Program-made: the position numbers and the translations under genes
Assembly: GCA_965232165.1 (NCBI GenBank)
Contig: CBDDOY010000001.1
Span: 806,001-870,000 of the forward strand
Origin: UBA2779 sp965232165
GTDB lineage: Bacteria > Spirochaetota > Spirochaetia > DSM-2461
DNA: 64,000 nucleotides
Reading direction: 5' to 3'
Notes under the pieces: model-generated
What the model saw: only the letters and a program-made list of their open reading frames with translations
What the model was told of the DNA's origin: nothing
Database searches by the model: none
In this document: one piece after another, positions 35,711 through 45,168 of the stretch
How positions within the stretch are numbered: position 1 is the stretch's first letter
Layout of the letters: the number at the start of each line of letters is the position of its first letter

Positions 35711-35854
35711 GGGGCTTAAGTCAGGACGAAGGATTTGGTTCGCAGACAAGGCGGAAAACCCACTTAAAAGCGCAGTGTATAGCGTATACATGAGCATTTT
35801 AAGCGGGTTTTTCAACGCCGTATGCGGGCCAAAGACGAGTTCTGACACAGCCCC
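35711..35854. repeat. MITE-D, decayed copy
   Basis: Same element as 32116-32260 but the right terminal repeat has changed to ctgacacagcccc. Part of duplicated segment copy 2. Confidence 0.65.
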
Positions 35855-35970
35855 ACACCTGCCCCGCCGTTCCAGCCCCTCCAGCCGTTTCGGCCTCATC
35901 CTTCGGCCTTTTCGGCTGTTTCGGCTGGAACGGCATCCTCCTTCTCCGGCTGTCGTGCTGCCGGATGCTT

Positions 35971-36120
35971 TCAAAACTCACGCCGAACAAGCCGGAAACC
36001 CAGGTAGTCGCCATCGCCCGGGCTAAAGTAGCTGCGGTTGGCCGAACGCAGGCCCCAGGCGCTATCGTACCAACTGCCGCCGCGATTAACACGGCCCGAG
36101 CCCGAAGCGGGCCCCCTGGG
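35971..36120 (-). repeat. variable-repeat-like segment VR2
   Basis: Last ~150 bp of the caspase-FGE gene. One variable codon present in VR1 and VR3 is absent (GAC TAC then directly CTG GGT). Invariant codons are the same as in VR1, VR3 and VR4. After the stop the sequence gaaagcatccggcag is shared with the other VRs. Confidence 0.75.
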
Positions 36121-38775
36121 ATCGCTCTGACTCCCCGAAGAATAAGAACCTTTCCAGTCCCAGCACCACTCCCACACGTTCCCGCTCATGTCATAGAGGC
36201 CCAGCTCATTAGGTGCCTTCCCGCCCACAGGATGGGTCTCATACCCGCTGTTACTCGAATACCAGGCCACTTCTCTGGGACTGTGCCCTCCCGCATATTT
36301 ATAGCCATTGGAGGAATTCCCCCCACGGGCCGCATACTCCCATTCGGCCTCCGTGGGCAGGCGATAGCCGTTTGCGCTCCAGTCTGCACTCACGTTGCTC
36401 CCGTTTGTCCTGTACACCGGTTTCAGGCCTTCTTTCTCACTTCGCCTGTTACAGTACTTCACCGCATCATACCAGCTCACCCCCTCCACCGGCCGGTCGT
36501 CCCCCTTGAAATATGACGGATTGCTCCCCATCACGGCTTTCCACTCCCTCTGCGTCACCTCGTACCTGCTCATATAAAACGTACTCACCGTCACCTGGTG
36601 CTGTGGGCCTTCGTCATCATCCCGCCCTGCTTCGCTTGGAGGCGAGCCCATCCTGAAGCGGCCCCCCTCCACACGAACAAAGTTATCTAGCACCGGTCGG
36701 TGCCGTTCCATACCCTTCGGCGAACCCACTGCAGCGGCGTTCACTCCGAGTTCAAGTGCGACGGCAAACACGCGCTTCGTTCCATCGGGCCAGCGGTACT
36801 CCACCTTCACCGTGCCGGCATAGTCCGGCACGGTGTAAACCACGGGGGCGGCGCCCAGCGGTTTGCCGTTCACGCTCACCTGAGCCCGGCCCGGCTCCGA
36901 TTCTATCCGCACCAGGGCGGCTATCTTCTTCACCTCGCCCGCCGTACTCACCGCCATCTCGCCCGATGCCCCCGTTGTCCGGGTAAGCTCTGCATCGTTT
37001 TCCAGCAGGTTCACCACTCGGGCCCGGTCGGGCCGCAAAACCCAGATGTCGGGGTAAAGTTCGGTGACGGTGCAGGTGATCTCTCCGGCCAGGCCGCCGG
37101 ACTGATCGGCGCTGTAGATGCGGTAGTACTCTTTGCGTATCGCATCCCTGTTCCCCTTCAGGGTGTAGGAGACCGGCACGGCAAAGGAATACTCCTTCCC
37201 CAAGGCGCGTATCTCCATGGGAAAACTCTTCTCTTCGGCGCTGAACCGGGCCACCTTTACCTGTGTGGCGGAGAAACCCAGGGTGAAGCGGCTCCCCTCC
37301 AGGGCCTTCCGGTTCTGAATCTGCTGTTTCCTCAGGTCTGCCAGTTCTCCCTGCCGGGCCGTTTGAAATTCGCCCCGGCGGCGGTCCAGTTCCGTCTTTC
37401 GCTTCGCTTCCAGTTCGGCGGTAAGACCGGCGATGAGGTCCTCATACTCCTTCTGCGTATCGAAGGGTTCCTTGGGGTTGTTTTCTTTGACCGCTGCCTT
37501 CTGCCGGCCGTAGAGGGCGTTCACCTCCACTTCCATCCGGGCAACGGCCTCGTCGAAGCGGGTGTTGATTTCCGCAACGGCACGGTTCACCGCGGCAACA
37601 GCCTCCAACTGCTCCCAGACATCGCTGTCTGAGGCATCCTTCCGCCGGAGTTCATCGAGCTGTGTCCGCCGCTCCCGGGCCTGCCGGGTCAAGCTCTCCC
37701 GCTGGGCCGTAAGCTGTGATTCCATCTGGGTACGCAGGGCATCCTCCGACTTGCGCTGCTCCAGAACCTGGCGGGCCTGCTTCTCTATCTCCGCAAGCTG
37801 TTCGGCCTGCATCCGTTTGGCCGCCTCTTCGGCACGGGCACGCCGCTGTTCAATCTCCAGCCGAATCTTGTCCGCCTCGCTGCGGGCGGCGGCTATCGCC
37901 TTCTCCCGCCGGGCTATTGCGGTCTCGAGTGCGGCTATCTCCGCATTGATCGCACTGCTCCGTGCGGTGGCGTTGGTCAGGGCTTCCGCATCGCCAAGAT
38001 AGAATTCCCCCGTGTAGGAGGCATTGAACCAGGGTGCCTGCTTCCCCCGTGTGAGTTCCCGGACGGTGCCGTTGATGAGCCGCATCAGGGTGCTCACTTC
38101 CAGCCCCGGCACCGTGGCATGTTTGATAAAGGCCTGGGTGAAGGGGCTGTTTTTCTCCTCTCCGTCCTGGGCCACATATCCGGGACTGGTGGCGAAGACG
38201 ATCATGCTTTCCTTGCCGCCGCCGCTCATTGCCGCCAGGCCCCGGTTCCCTGAACTCCTGCTCTTGAAGAAGGGATTGTCCCGGCAGGCATCCAGAACTA
38301 CCATGTTGAAGACCGCCTGGGCGCGGTTCATGGCGGCGGTTATCCGCTCCAGGCTTACCGCCTCGTTCACAAGTGCGTATTCATCCCGAATTTCCGCCGT
38401 TACGGGGATGATGTAGTTAACCCCCTCATACTCCACACCGTGGCCGGAATAGTAGAAGAGGGCCACTTCGGTTCCCTTGCGGGAGGCCCGGTCTTGAAAA
38501 TCATCAACCGCCCGCAGAATATCACCCTTGTTGCCGTCAAGCACCCGGGTTACCGTGAATCCCAGGTTTTCCAGGGTAACACCGATAGCCCGTGCATCAT
38601 TCACCGGATTCCGCAGGGAGTCTGTATGTTCGTAGGTGCTGTTCCCGATCACCAGGGCCACACGGGAGCCGTCCGCCGCCTGCACCGCGAGGGACGGGGC
38701 AAGCAGCAGCGAGGACTCAAAAATGGCCTTATTCACCGCCGGTATGCCGTCGATACGAGCATCATTTCTTTTCAT
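35971..38775 (-). CDS. secreted caspase-like protease fused to coiled coil, PEGA-like and SUMF1/FGE domain
   Basis: A 934-residue protein with a weak signal segment (SSLLLAPSLAVQA). Residues ~37-265 are a caspase-family (peptidase C14) domain with catalytic His112 in YYSGHGVEYEG and Cys164 in VVLDACRDNPF. Residues ~270-450 form a long charged coiled coil (IAALETAIARREKAIAAARS). Around 640-690 is a PEGA-like module (RIESEPGRAQVSVNGKPLG). From ~700 the FGE domain follows (FVRVEGGRFRMGS, GYRLPTEAEWEYAARGG, GLYDMSGNVWEWCWDW), ending LGFRLVRREF. Its final ~50 codons are variable repeat VR2. The FGE end probably binds a ligand and controls the protease; that is inference. ATG 38775 has a good aaggaaatattc site. 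Confidence 0.85.
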   Translation of the reverse strand: MKRNDARIDGIPAVNKAIFESSLLLAPSLAVQAADGSRVALVIGNSTYEHTDSLRNPVNDARAIGVTLENLGFTVTRVLDGNKGDILRAVDDFQDRASRKGTEVALFYYSGHGVEYEGVNYIIPVTAEIRDEYALVNEAVSLERITAAMNRAQAVFNMVVLDACRDNPFFKSRSSGNRGLAAMSGGGKESMIVFATSPGYVAQDGEEKNSPFTQAFIKHATVPGLEVSTLMRLINGTVRELTRGKQAPWFNASYTGEFYLGDAEALTNATARSSAINAEIAALETAIARREKAIAAARSEADKIRLEIEQRRARAEEAAKRMQAEQLAEIEKQARQVLEQRKSEDALRTQMESQLTAQRESLTRQARERRTQLDELRRKDASDSDVWEQLEAVAAVNRAVAEINTRFDEAVARMEVEVNALYGRQKAAVKENNPKEPFDTQKEYEDLIAGLTAELEAKRKTELDRRRGEFQTARQGELADLRKQQIQNRKALEGSRFTLGFSATQVKVARFSAEEKSFPMEIRALGKEYSFAVPVSYTLKGNRDAIRKEYYRIYSADQSGGLAGEITCTVTELYPDIWVLRPDRARVVNLLENDAELTRTTGASGEMAVSTAGEVKKIAALVRIESEPGRAQVSVNGKPLGAAPVVYTVPDYAGTVKVEYRWPDGTKRVFAVALELGVNAAAVGSPKGMERHRPVLDNFVRVEGGRFRMGSPPSEAGRDDDEGPQHQVTVSTFYMSRYEVTQREWKAVMGSNPSYFKGDDRPVEGVSWYDAVKYCNRRSEKEGLKPVYRTNGSNVSADWSANGYRLPTEAEWEYAARGGNSSNGYKYAGGHSPREVAWYSSNSGYETHPVGGKAPNELGLYDMSGNVWEWCWDWKGSYSSGSQSDPRGPASGSGRVNRGGSWYDSAWGLRSANRSYFSPGDGDYLGFRLVRREF

Positions 38776-39077
38776 GAATATTTCCTTAAATCAGAAGTCA
38801 TCGTCTGAAAAGGATAGAGACTTGTCAGTGAGTTCGTCAAGGGAGCGCATTGCCTCATAATTAGCCGCAGGGCGCCTCTGAAGTTACGTGAGTATTTTGG
38901 CAGCGCAGCAGCGGGGAAAAGAGCAGGCCAGAAGAGGATTGATAATTCCGGCGGTATTATCTGCCTGTGAGGTGCAGGCAGGCGGTTGAAAATTCCTGCG
39001 CCTGCGACGGGGCATAGGCGAAGCCGCCCGTCGGGATTCGTTCCTCACCCCTTCCGCTGTCGTGCTGCCGGATGCTT
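38776..39077. other. intergenic region with repeat pieces
   Basis: Holds a short cgcattgcctcataatta repeat (38850), part of a MITE-A core (tgagtattttggcagcgcag, about 38890) and an attgataattccggcggt block also found after both Rpn-like genes, here split by a ctgcctgtgaggtgcaggca palindrome. No gene. Confidence 0.55.
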
Positions 39078-39230
39078 TCAAAACTCACGCCGAACAAGCC
39101 GGAAACCCAGGTTGTGGTCGCTATAGCCCGGGCTACTGCTGCTGCGGTAGGCCGAACGCAGGCTCCTGTCACTACTGTCCCAACTGCCGCCGCGTCTAAC
39201 ACGGGACGAGCCCGAATCGGGCCCACTGGG
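39078..39230 (-). repeat. variable-repeat-like segment VR3
   Basis: Last ~150 bp of the Ig-repeat/SUMF1 gene. It keeps AAT, GAT and GAC at sites where other VRs have GAT, GCT and GCC/GTC, so it may be nearest to the template. Third-position C/T is preserved at nearly all variable codons. Confidence 0.75.
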
Positions 39231-39889
39231 ATTGCTCTGACTCCCCGAAGAATAATCGTCATACCAGTCCCAGCACCACTCCCACACGTTCCCGTTCATG
39301 TCATAGAGGCCCAGCTCATTGGGATTCTTCCCGCCCACAGGATGGACTTTGCTCCCGCTGTTACTCCAATACCAGGCCACTTCTCCGGGACTGTGCCCTC
39401 CCGCATATTTATAGCCATTGGAGGAATTCCCTCCCCGGGCCGCATACTCCCATTCGGCCTCTGAGGGCAGTCTGTACCCGTTTACCGTCCAGCTTGCCTT
39501 CACACTGGTTCCGATCTCTTTGTATACCTTCGGCAGGCCGGACTTGTCGCTTAGCCAGTTGGCATACTCCGCCGCTCCGTACCATGTCACCTCCATCACC
39601 GGAGCATTTTCGCTCGACACATAGTCCGTGCCCTTGAATGAAAATTTTCCCTCCTCATAAACCACGGCCACATCAACATCGTCCATATCGATCAGCTCAT
39701 TACCGTTAAGCTGGCCCGTTTCCGACACGGCTGCCTCATTGAGAAATTCGATGTACTCCCTGTGCGTTATTTCATAGCGGCTCATGTAAAATGAATCCAC
39801 CGTTACCTCATGCTCAACTTCATCGCTGTCCCTTTCCGATTCCGACGAGGGCGAGCCCATGGTAAAGGTGCCGCCCTCCACGGAAACAA

Positions 39890-40740
39890 AAACACTCACC
39901 ACCTTCAGGGTGAAGCTTCTCGTGTCGGTTGCAGTACCCTTGGTGATCGTGGCTGTCAGTGTCACGTCCGTGTCAGAGTCATCCAGGCGGGTTACTACTC
40001 CACTGGCGCTGATTACTGCGGGGTCGCTGGTCCAAGTAATGCCTGAACCGTTCGTTCCGTCCGTCGGCAGTGTTACATCCTGTGCTACGCGGTCCATGCT
40101 GTCTCCGTCTGCATAATCGATGTCCAGGGCATCCTTGTCAGCATCCACCGCTTCGGCGTTGTTCAACTCCCTCAGAACCTTCAGGGTGAAGCTTCTCGTG
40201 TCGGTTGCAGCACCCTTGGTGATAGTGGCCGTCAGCGTCACGTCCATGTTTGTGCTATCGGATACCGGGCGGGTTACTACTCCACTGGCGCTGATTACTG
40301 CGAGGTTGCCGCTGGTCCAAGTAATGCCTGAATCGTTCATTCCGTTCGTCGGCAGTGTTACATTCTGCGTTACGCTGTCCATGCTGTCTCCGTCTGCATA
40401 ATCGATGTCCAGGGCATCCTTGTCAGCAGCCACCGCTTCGGTTTCGCTCAACTCCTTCAGAACCGTCAGAGTGAAGGTTTTCTTAACGGTTGCAGCACCC
40501 TTGGTGATAGTGGCCGTCAGCGTCACGTCCATGTTTGTGCTATCGGATACCGGGCGGGTTACTACTCCACTGGCGCTGATTACTGCGGGGTTGCCGCTGG
40601 TCCAAGTAATGCCTGAATCGTTCATTCCGCTCGTCGGCAGTGTTACATTCTGCGTTACGCTGTCTATGCTGTCGCCGTCTGTATACCTAATCTCCAGGGC
40701 TGCCTTGTCAGCAGCCACCGCTTCGGCTTCGGCATTCCCT
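39890..40740 (-). repeat. three tandem ~285-bp Ig-domain repeats
   Basis: The aBig-like units repeat with a period of about 285 bp (starting near 39897, 40178 and 40460 on the plus strand); the two upstream units are nearly identical in sequence. This favours unequal recombination and copy-number change. Confidence 0.75.
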
Positions 40741-42081
40741 GTATCTCCTGGAGGAGAACAAGCCGTCACAAAAACCGCTGTAATTGTGAACACCGCCACA
40801 GCCACAGATCCCGCTCGCTTAACCCAAGTTCACCACTAAAAAACGTAATTCCTTATAATAAATGGAGTTACTATTTTTTATTTACACTACGGATTTGGTG
40901 AGTCGTCATCCGACGGTTCAACGCCTTTCCCGACAACCCAAGCATCGCATAAATCTTCTGATGTTCTAGTTCCTGTCGGGAGTCGAGTCTCACTTCATTA
41001 TTCATCAGCACTCCCTCTTCAGTCTTGGAAATGTACTCTATGGTTATCCTCTGGTGGGTAGAAAGAACTTCTTTTATGGTCTTCCAACTCCGTGTATCTC
41101 CCCCTTTTCGTAATTTACATTCAGTCGCATGCATCAGGTGATACGCAAGGACTGATATAAACATATGCGACTGCACTCTCTCCTCCAGTTGATGAAAGTT
41201 AGGCCGAAAGCCAAGATGAGACTTCATGTCTCTAAATGAGTTTTCAATACGGCCAAGCATTATATAGAGCTCCCAAATATTTTTGTCATCCAAATCTTTT
41301 CGATTGGTTCTAAGGGTATAAGTTCCTTCACTGTTTCCTGTCTGAGTTTTCTTCTCCCATTTAATGTCAATCGCATTCAACTTTCCTGTCCGCTTGGCAG
41401 GCTCCCCAGGAATAACTGATATTTCATAAAGTTTTGCAGCCTTTGGATATTTTTCCTTAAGCCTGCCAATGCTCTGAAGAACCGAAGAATACAGTTTCAT
41501 GCGGTTTTTCTTGTTTAATCCGTCACGAAGATATTGAAGTCTTTCAAGGAGGACGGTTTCGGTACGCATAGCCATGGCCTCTTCTTTAAGACGTTTGTGC
41601 TCGCTCTTTACCAGAACCCAATGCTCATCCGAGATTGTTTTTCCGAATACTTCAATCTTGGCACCTGTTTTCTTGTCCTCCATGACCAGATTCATCTCTT
41701 GCGATGGCTCAAGCTCCAAAGGACTTTTCCCTCTGTGAACCACAAGGTAGGTACATTTTCGCTTTTTAAGCCATTCGATATTCTCTTTTGTGGCAATCCC
41801 GGCATCCATTACGACAGTTGCCCCGACTTTTAGGCCCGCGTTGGCTTCCAAATCTAAAATCGTGGCCTGAAAAGTCTTGGATTCGCACTGGTTCCCCGGA
41901 TGGAACTTGCTATACTTGGGAAATCCATCCGCATCGACAACCAACCCCAGGGTAGCCAATTTGCAGTCACTGCGCTTTTCTTTCGAGCGACCATAAGATG
42001 CCTTTGGGTTCTTTTTGCACTGACCCTCAAAGTAGGTGTTCGTTAAATCGTAAAGTACAATGCTTTCGTCGAGGGAGAATA

Positions 42082-43482
42082 GAGTTATTGTCAATAGTTG
42101 TGGATGAGAAAATTTCAAATCCTTCATTTTTTTCACGCGGCCTCTTCCTTGAAGACTCCATCTTTACAAAACACACCCTCAATAACCCTGGGGATTAGCT
42201 TGTATCCACGTAGCTTTCGCCAGTTCTTTTCAGCCTCCAGGCAGAGCTTCCAAACCATACTTAATGTTGCCACCCTTGAACCACAGCCCCTGGTTCTCTT
42301 CGTTCTAAGGCGGACAGTAGCAAAGGTTGACTCAATCGGGTTGGTCGTCCTGATGTGAGTCCAGTGCATCGCCGGAAATTTGTAGAACGTGAACAGCTTC
42401 TCCCTGTCCTTTTCCAGACACTGGGTGGCCCTGGGGTATTTAGCCTGAAAGGAATCAATGAATAAGTCATAGGCTTTAAGAGCATTCTGCTCGGTATCTG
42501 CCATATACATTTCATGAATCATTGACTTGGCCTTGCCCTGGATATTCCTGGGCATTTTGTTTAACACATTCGCTGTCTTGTGCACCCAGCAACGCTGTTT
42601 TTTTGTTTCGGGAAAGATTTCATCCAGGGCATTCCAGAAACCCAGCGCACCATCCCCAATGGCCAGCCTGGGGGCGGTGGTGAGACCCCGGGCTTTCAGT
42701 TGGAGCAGTATCTCCCTCCAGCTTTGTGAGCTTTCCCTGTATCCGTCACTGACGGCTAGAAGTTCCTTCTTCCCATCCCTGTCAGCTCCCATGATTACAA
42801 GAATGCAGCTCCTTTGATCATCAAGCCTTACATTGAAGTAGATGCCGTCCACCCAGATGTAGGCGTATTCCTTAGCTTTCAAATCACGTTTCTCCCACTG
42901 AAGAAACTCATCTTCCCAGAACCTTTTCAAGCGGACTATGTTCGTCGCCGACAGTCCGGCAATACCTTCACCCAGAATCGAGGCAAGAGCTGTCTGGAAA
43001 GCAGATGTGGACACACCACTGAGGTACAGCGCCGGAACAAGGTTGTCGATACTGGGAGTTCTGCGCATATAGGTTGGCAGTATGGCACTGGTGAAGCGAT
43101 CCTCTCGCTTGCTCTTTAATTTCCTGTCATCCACTCTTGGAACCTTGATTTGCATTTGACCAGCCCCTGTCACAATTTTTCGTTGGGCGTGGTAACCATT
43201 GCGTACAACCTTGCGCTGATTATTCTGATCACGCTCATGTTTATGGGCATTGATGTAGTCTTCCACTTCTAACTCCAGGGCATGAATAAGCATCTTTCTG
43301 GCTCCCTCTCGCAAAACCTGATCCAAAACCGATTCTGTTTCGCTTTTCAGCACTTCCGAATCATTTCCGTTTGTTGTAAACTCTTCCATAGAGCATCTCC
43401 TTTCTGTTTGGCTTTATTACCAATTATTTTACAGAAGGATTTGCTCTTTTTTTACCCCATCCACAACTTTTGATTATATCTC
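42082..43482 (-). mobile_element. IS256-family element, copy 1
   Basis: 1401 bp with imperfect inverted repeats (gagttattgtcaatagttgt and, at the other end in reverse, gagatataatcaaaagttgt), flanked by the 9-bp direct repeat gggagaata (42073-42081 and 43483-43491). Nested in the IS1634-type transposase gene. The second copy at 56239-57639 is exactly the same length. Confidence 0.9.
42133..43389 (-). CDS. IS256-family (mutator-type) transposase, copy 1
   Basis: A 418-residue transposase with the mutator-family layout: N-terminal DNA-binding region (LELEVEDYINAHKHERDQNN), first catalytic Asp in YIWVDGIYFNVRL, second in LAIGDGALGFWNAL, the C-H motif in QRCWVHKTANVLNKMP and Glu in TTNPIESTFATVR. 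Intact frame with a ggagatgctct site before the start, so probably able to move itself. It differs from copy 2 by about 15 residues. Confidence 0.92.
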   Translation of the reverse strand: MEEFTTNGNDSEVLKSETESVLDQVLREGARKMLIHALELEVEDYINAHKHERDQNNQRKVVRNGYHAQRKIVTGAGQMQIKVPRVDDRKLKSKREDRFTSAILPTYMRRTPSIDNLVPALYLSGVSTSAFQTALASILGEGIAGLSATNIVRLKRFWEDEFLQWEKRDLKAKEYAYIWVDGIYFNVRLDDQRSCILVIMGADRDGKKELLAVSDGYRESSQSWREILLQLKARGLTTAPRLAIGDGALGFWNALDEIFPETKKQRCWVHKTANVLNKMPRNIQGKAKSMIHEMYMADTEQNALKAYDLFIDSFQAKYPRATQCLEKDREKLFTFYKFPAMHWTHIRTTNPIESTFATVRLRTKRTRGCGSRVATLSMVWKLCLEAEKNWRKLRGYKLIPRVIEGVFCKDGVFKEEAA

Positions 43483-44367
43483 GGGAGAATAAATCTTGTT
43501 CTTTACAAGCCAAATGCTTCTCCAGCTCGTCCTTACAGCGGTAGAGAACATCGGCAGCCCTGTAGTACGCATTCAGGGAGGACGAATGGGGTAAGCCGCA
43601 CAGCTCAAAAAGAGCAGAATGTTTTTCCGCCCACTGCCTGGTAAATCGCTCGCTGGCTGGTTTGATCATTCTACCGACGATTAGAGCTTCAAGTAAGGGG
43701 ATCGTTCCCTTAGGCACACCGCATTTCCTTAGAACTCTGTCCATTTCCAACTCTTTCCATTGCTGATGACAGACGTACTCAGGGCCTAGGCTTCTGACTT
43801 TCTTTGTTTCAAGGCTGTTAACATCGACCGCTACAAAATTGGCTTGCGCTTGAGCTTTTAGTTGTGCGTCTTTTGCCCGCTTGGTGAAAATGCGGTCTGA
43901 TACCTGCTGTGCGATTTTCTCAATGTCTTCATCCAAGTCGAATAATTCTCTGTTTCCTGAAAGAATATTTTCAATTCTTCTTGCCAGAGCTTTGTATTGA
44001 GAAGAATCAATATCCAGTTTCCCAAGGTTGAGAATAATCCGCTGTCGGGGGCCTTTATCAGTGCGGATATTTTCTACAAGATTGAGGTAGGTGTACTGTT
44101 TTTTCGTTTTACCGTTGGCAACTTTTATTGATCTTATATACATACCACTAAGATACACCACAGCCACAAAAGAGGCAAGCGAAAAATAAAGTGTTAGGCA
44201 CTACATTTTGATTTGAGGTGATTTGAGGTCCCCAAAAAGCGGAATCCCTAAATATTCTATGGTATTTATGAGGTTTTGGGAAATATTTAAGCCTTTTTTT
44301 GAAGTAATTCGTTTTCTTGGTCGTTAAAAAAATATTTAGCAGGTGTATTTTGGTGAACTTGGGTTAA

Positions 44368-44425
44368 TTGAAATTCGTTCGTTCAGTCGACTCATATCGT
44401 TTAACTCCTTTGAAGTATATTATCA
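44368..44425 (-). promoter_or_regulatory. displaced start and ribosome-binding site of the Ig-repeat/SUMF1 gene
   Basis: On the minus strand aaaggagttaaacgat precedes ATG 44395, giving MSRLNERIS before the IS1634 end. Fusing it through TTAA to the frame at 40818 gives MSRLNERISIKRAGSVAVAV, a well-formed lipoprotein signal. A tgataatatact sequence at about 44410-44421 may be its -10 region. Confidence 0.65.
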
Positions 44426-44542
44426 ATAATGGGGTTCATTGCTCAGATAACGTACAATCAAGTTCGCAATTCCCATAATTGAAAGAAGCCATCGAATTCT
44501 CCAGAATAGTATCAAACCATCAAAACCACAAGGAGAAAGACG

Positions 44543-45168
44543 ATGGCTAAGAGAAATGATAATGGAAATCTGGAAAATATGCTACTCCAATTCATTACGG
44601 AACCGGATCCCCTTTTCAGTTTATTGAAATGGCTGCCGGAGAAGCTTATGGAAAACGAAGCGGCGAACAAAGTCCGGGCAAAAAAGGGTTCTCATTCAAC
44701 AGGAAGGACCACACATTTCTTAAGGATTAGACCTCGCCGTTTCGATACCCGGTTAGGAACGTTGTATTTACTGATCCCTAAGCTGAGAAAAAGCGGGTAT
44801 ATTCCTTTCTTTGTCACTGAAAAGAAGAGATCCGGACAGGCTCTGATTCAGGCAGTTCAAGAAGCGTTCATCAACGGGGTTTCGACCAGGAAGATTGAAA
44901 AGCTCGCCATGAGTCCGGGGATCGAAAATATATCAGCCGATCAGGTATCCGAAATTAACAGAGGGCCTGATGAACAGGCGGATGAATTCCGCTGCCGTAC
45001 ACTCGGTTCCGAATACCCTGTCATCTGGGCAGATGCACTGTATGAAAAGATAGGCGAAACCGGGAGAGTTCGGAATATGGCAGTCATGGTCGTTTCCGGT
45101 GTTAATTCACAAGGACATAAAGAGATCCTTGCAGTAGAACCTATGCCGGAAGAAGCTGAATCTACTTA
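44543..45168 (+). pseudogene. IS256-family transposase, N-terminal fragment
   Basis: About 208 residues of a second type of mutator transposase, unrelated in detail to the two IS256 copies. It begins with a ribosome-binding site (aaggagaaagacg) and MAKRNDNGNLENMLLQFITE, continues LRIRPRRFDTRLGTLYLLIP and reaches the first catalytic Asp in VIWADALYEKIG, then ends at a MITE-C insertion. Roughly half the normal ~400 residues are missing; sequence beyond MITE-C does not restore the frame because a MITE-A copy follows at once. Confidence 0.8.

Larger units (their letters stand above)
34557..36130. repeat. 1.57-kb duplicated segment, copy 2
   Basis: Second copy of the segment at 30950-32530. Its left boundary joins a MITE-A end fragment (aaaatagctgcgccaaattc, 34532-34551) inserted into recD. 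It carries the second Rpn-like gene, a decayed MITE-D and the 3' end of the caspase-SUMF1 gene. Confidence 0.85.
39078..40818 (-). pseudogene. Ig-repeat/SUMF1 lipoprotein, cut off from its start by IS1634
   Basis: A ~580-residue lipoprotein body. The signal peptide KRAGSVAVAVFTITAVFVTA with lipobox cysteine (TACSPP) is followed by three ~95-residue aBig-type repeats (for example TLPTNGMNDSGITWTSGN and VISASGVVTRPVSD), then an FGE domain from about residue 330 (VSVEGGTFTMGSPSSES, GYRLPSEAEWEYAARGG, GLYDMNGNVWEWCWDW) ending LGFRLVRREF. The frame enters the IS1634 end at 40819; the real start codon lies beyond it at 44395. Unless transcription comes from the element, it is silent. The 3' end is variable repeat VR3. 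Confidence 0.8.
40871..44143 (-). pseudogene. IS1634-family transposase, split by IS256
   Basis: N-terminal part 44143-43483 (MYIRSIKVANGKTKKQYTYL to EQDLFS) and C-terminal part 42081-40871 (LDESIVLYDLTNTYFEGQCK onward). With the IS256 and one copy of its 9-bp target duplication removed, the reading frame is restored exactly through EQDLFSLDESIVLYDL, a DDE motif region. Further catalytic blocks are VVMDAGIATKENI and GRIENSFRDMKSHLGFRP. The restored protein is about 620 residues, normal for the family. Inactive in the present state. Confidence 0.85.
40819..44367 (-). mobile_element. IS1634-type element carrying a nested IS256
   Basis: Perfect 16-bp inverted repeats lie at 40819-40834 (ttaacccaagttcacc) and 44352-44367 (its reverse complement). 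Between them is an IS1634-type transposase split by an IS256 at 42082-43482. Joining the outer flanks across a TTAA target restores an in-frame lipoprotein start, so the insertion site is confidently placed. Confidence 0.85.

Noticed and set aside
36700..38800. Long open frames on the plus strand opposite the caspase-FGE gene
   Set aside because: They follow the codon pattern of the strong minus-strand gene in a GC-rich stretch and have no domains or ribosome-binding sites.
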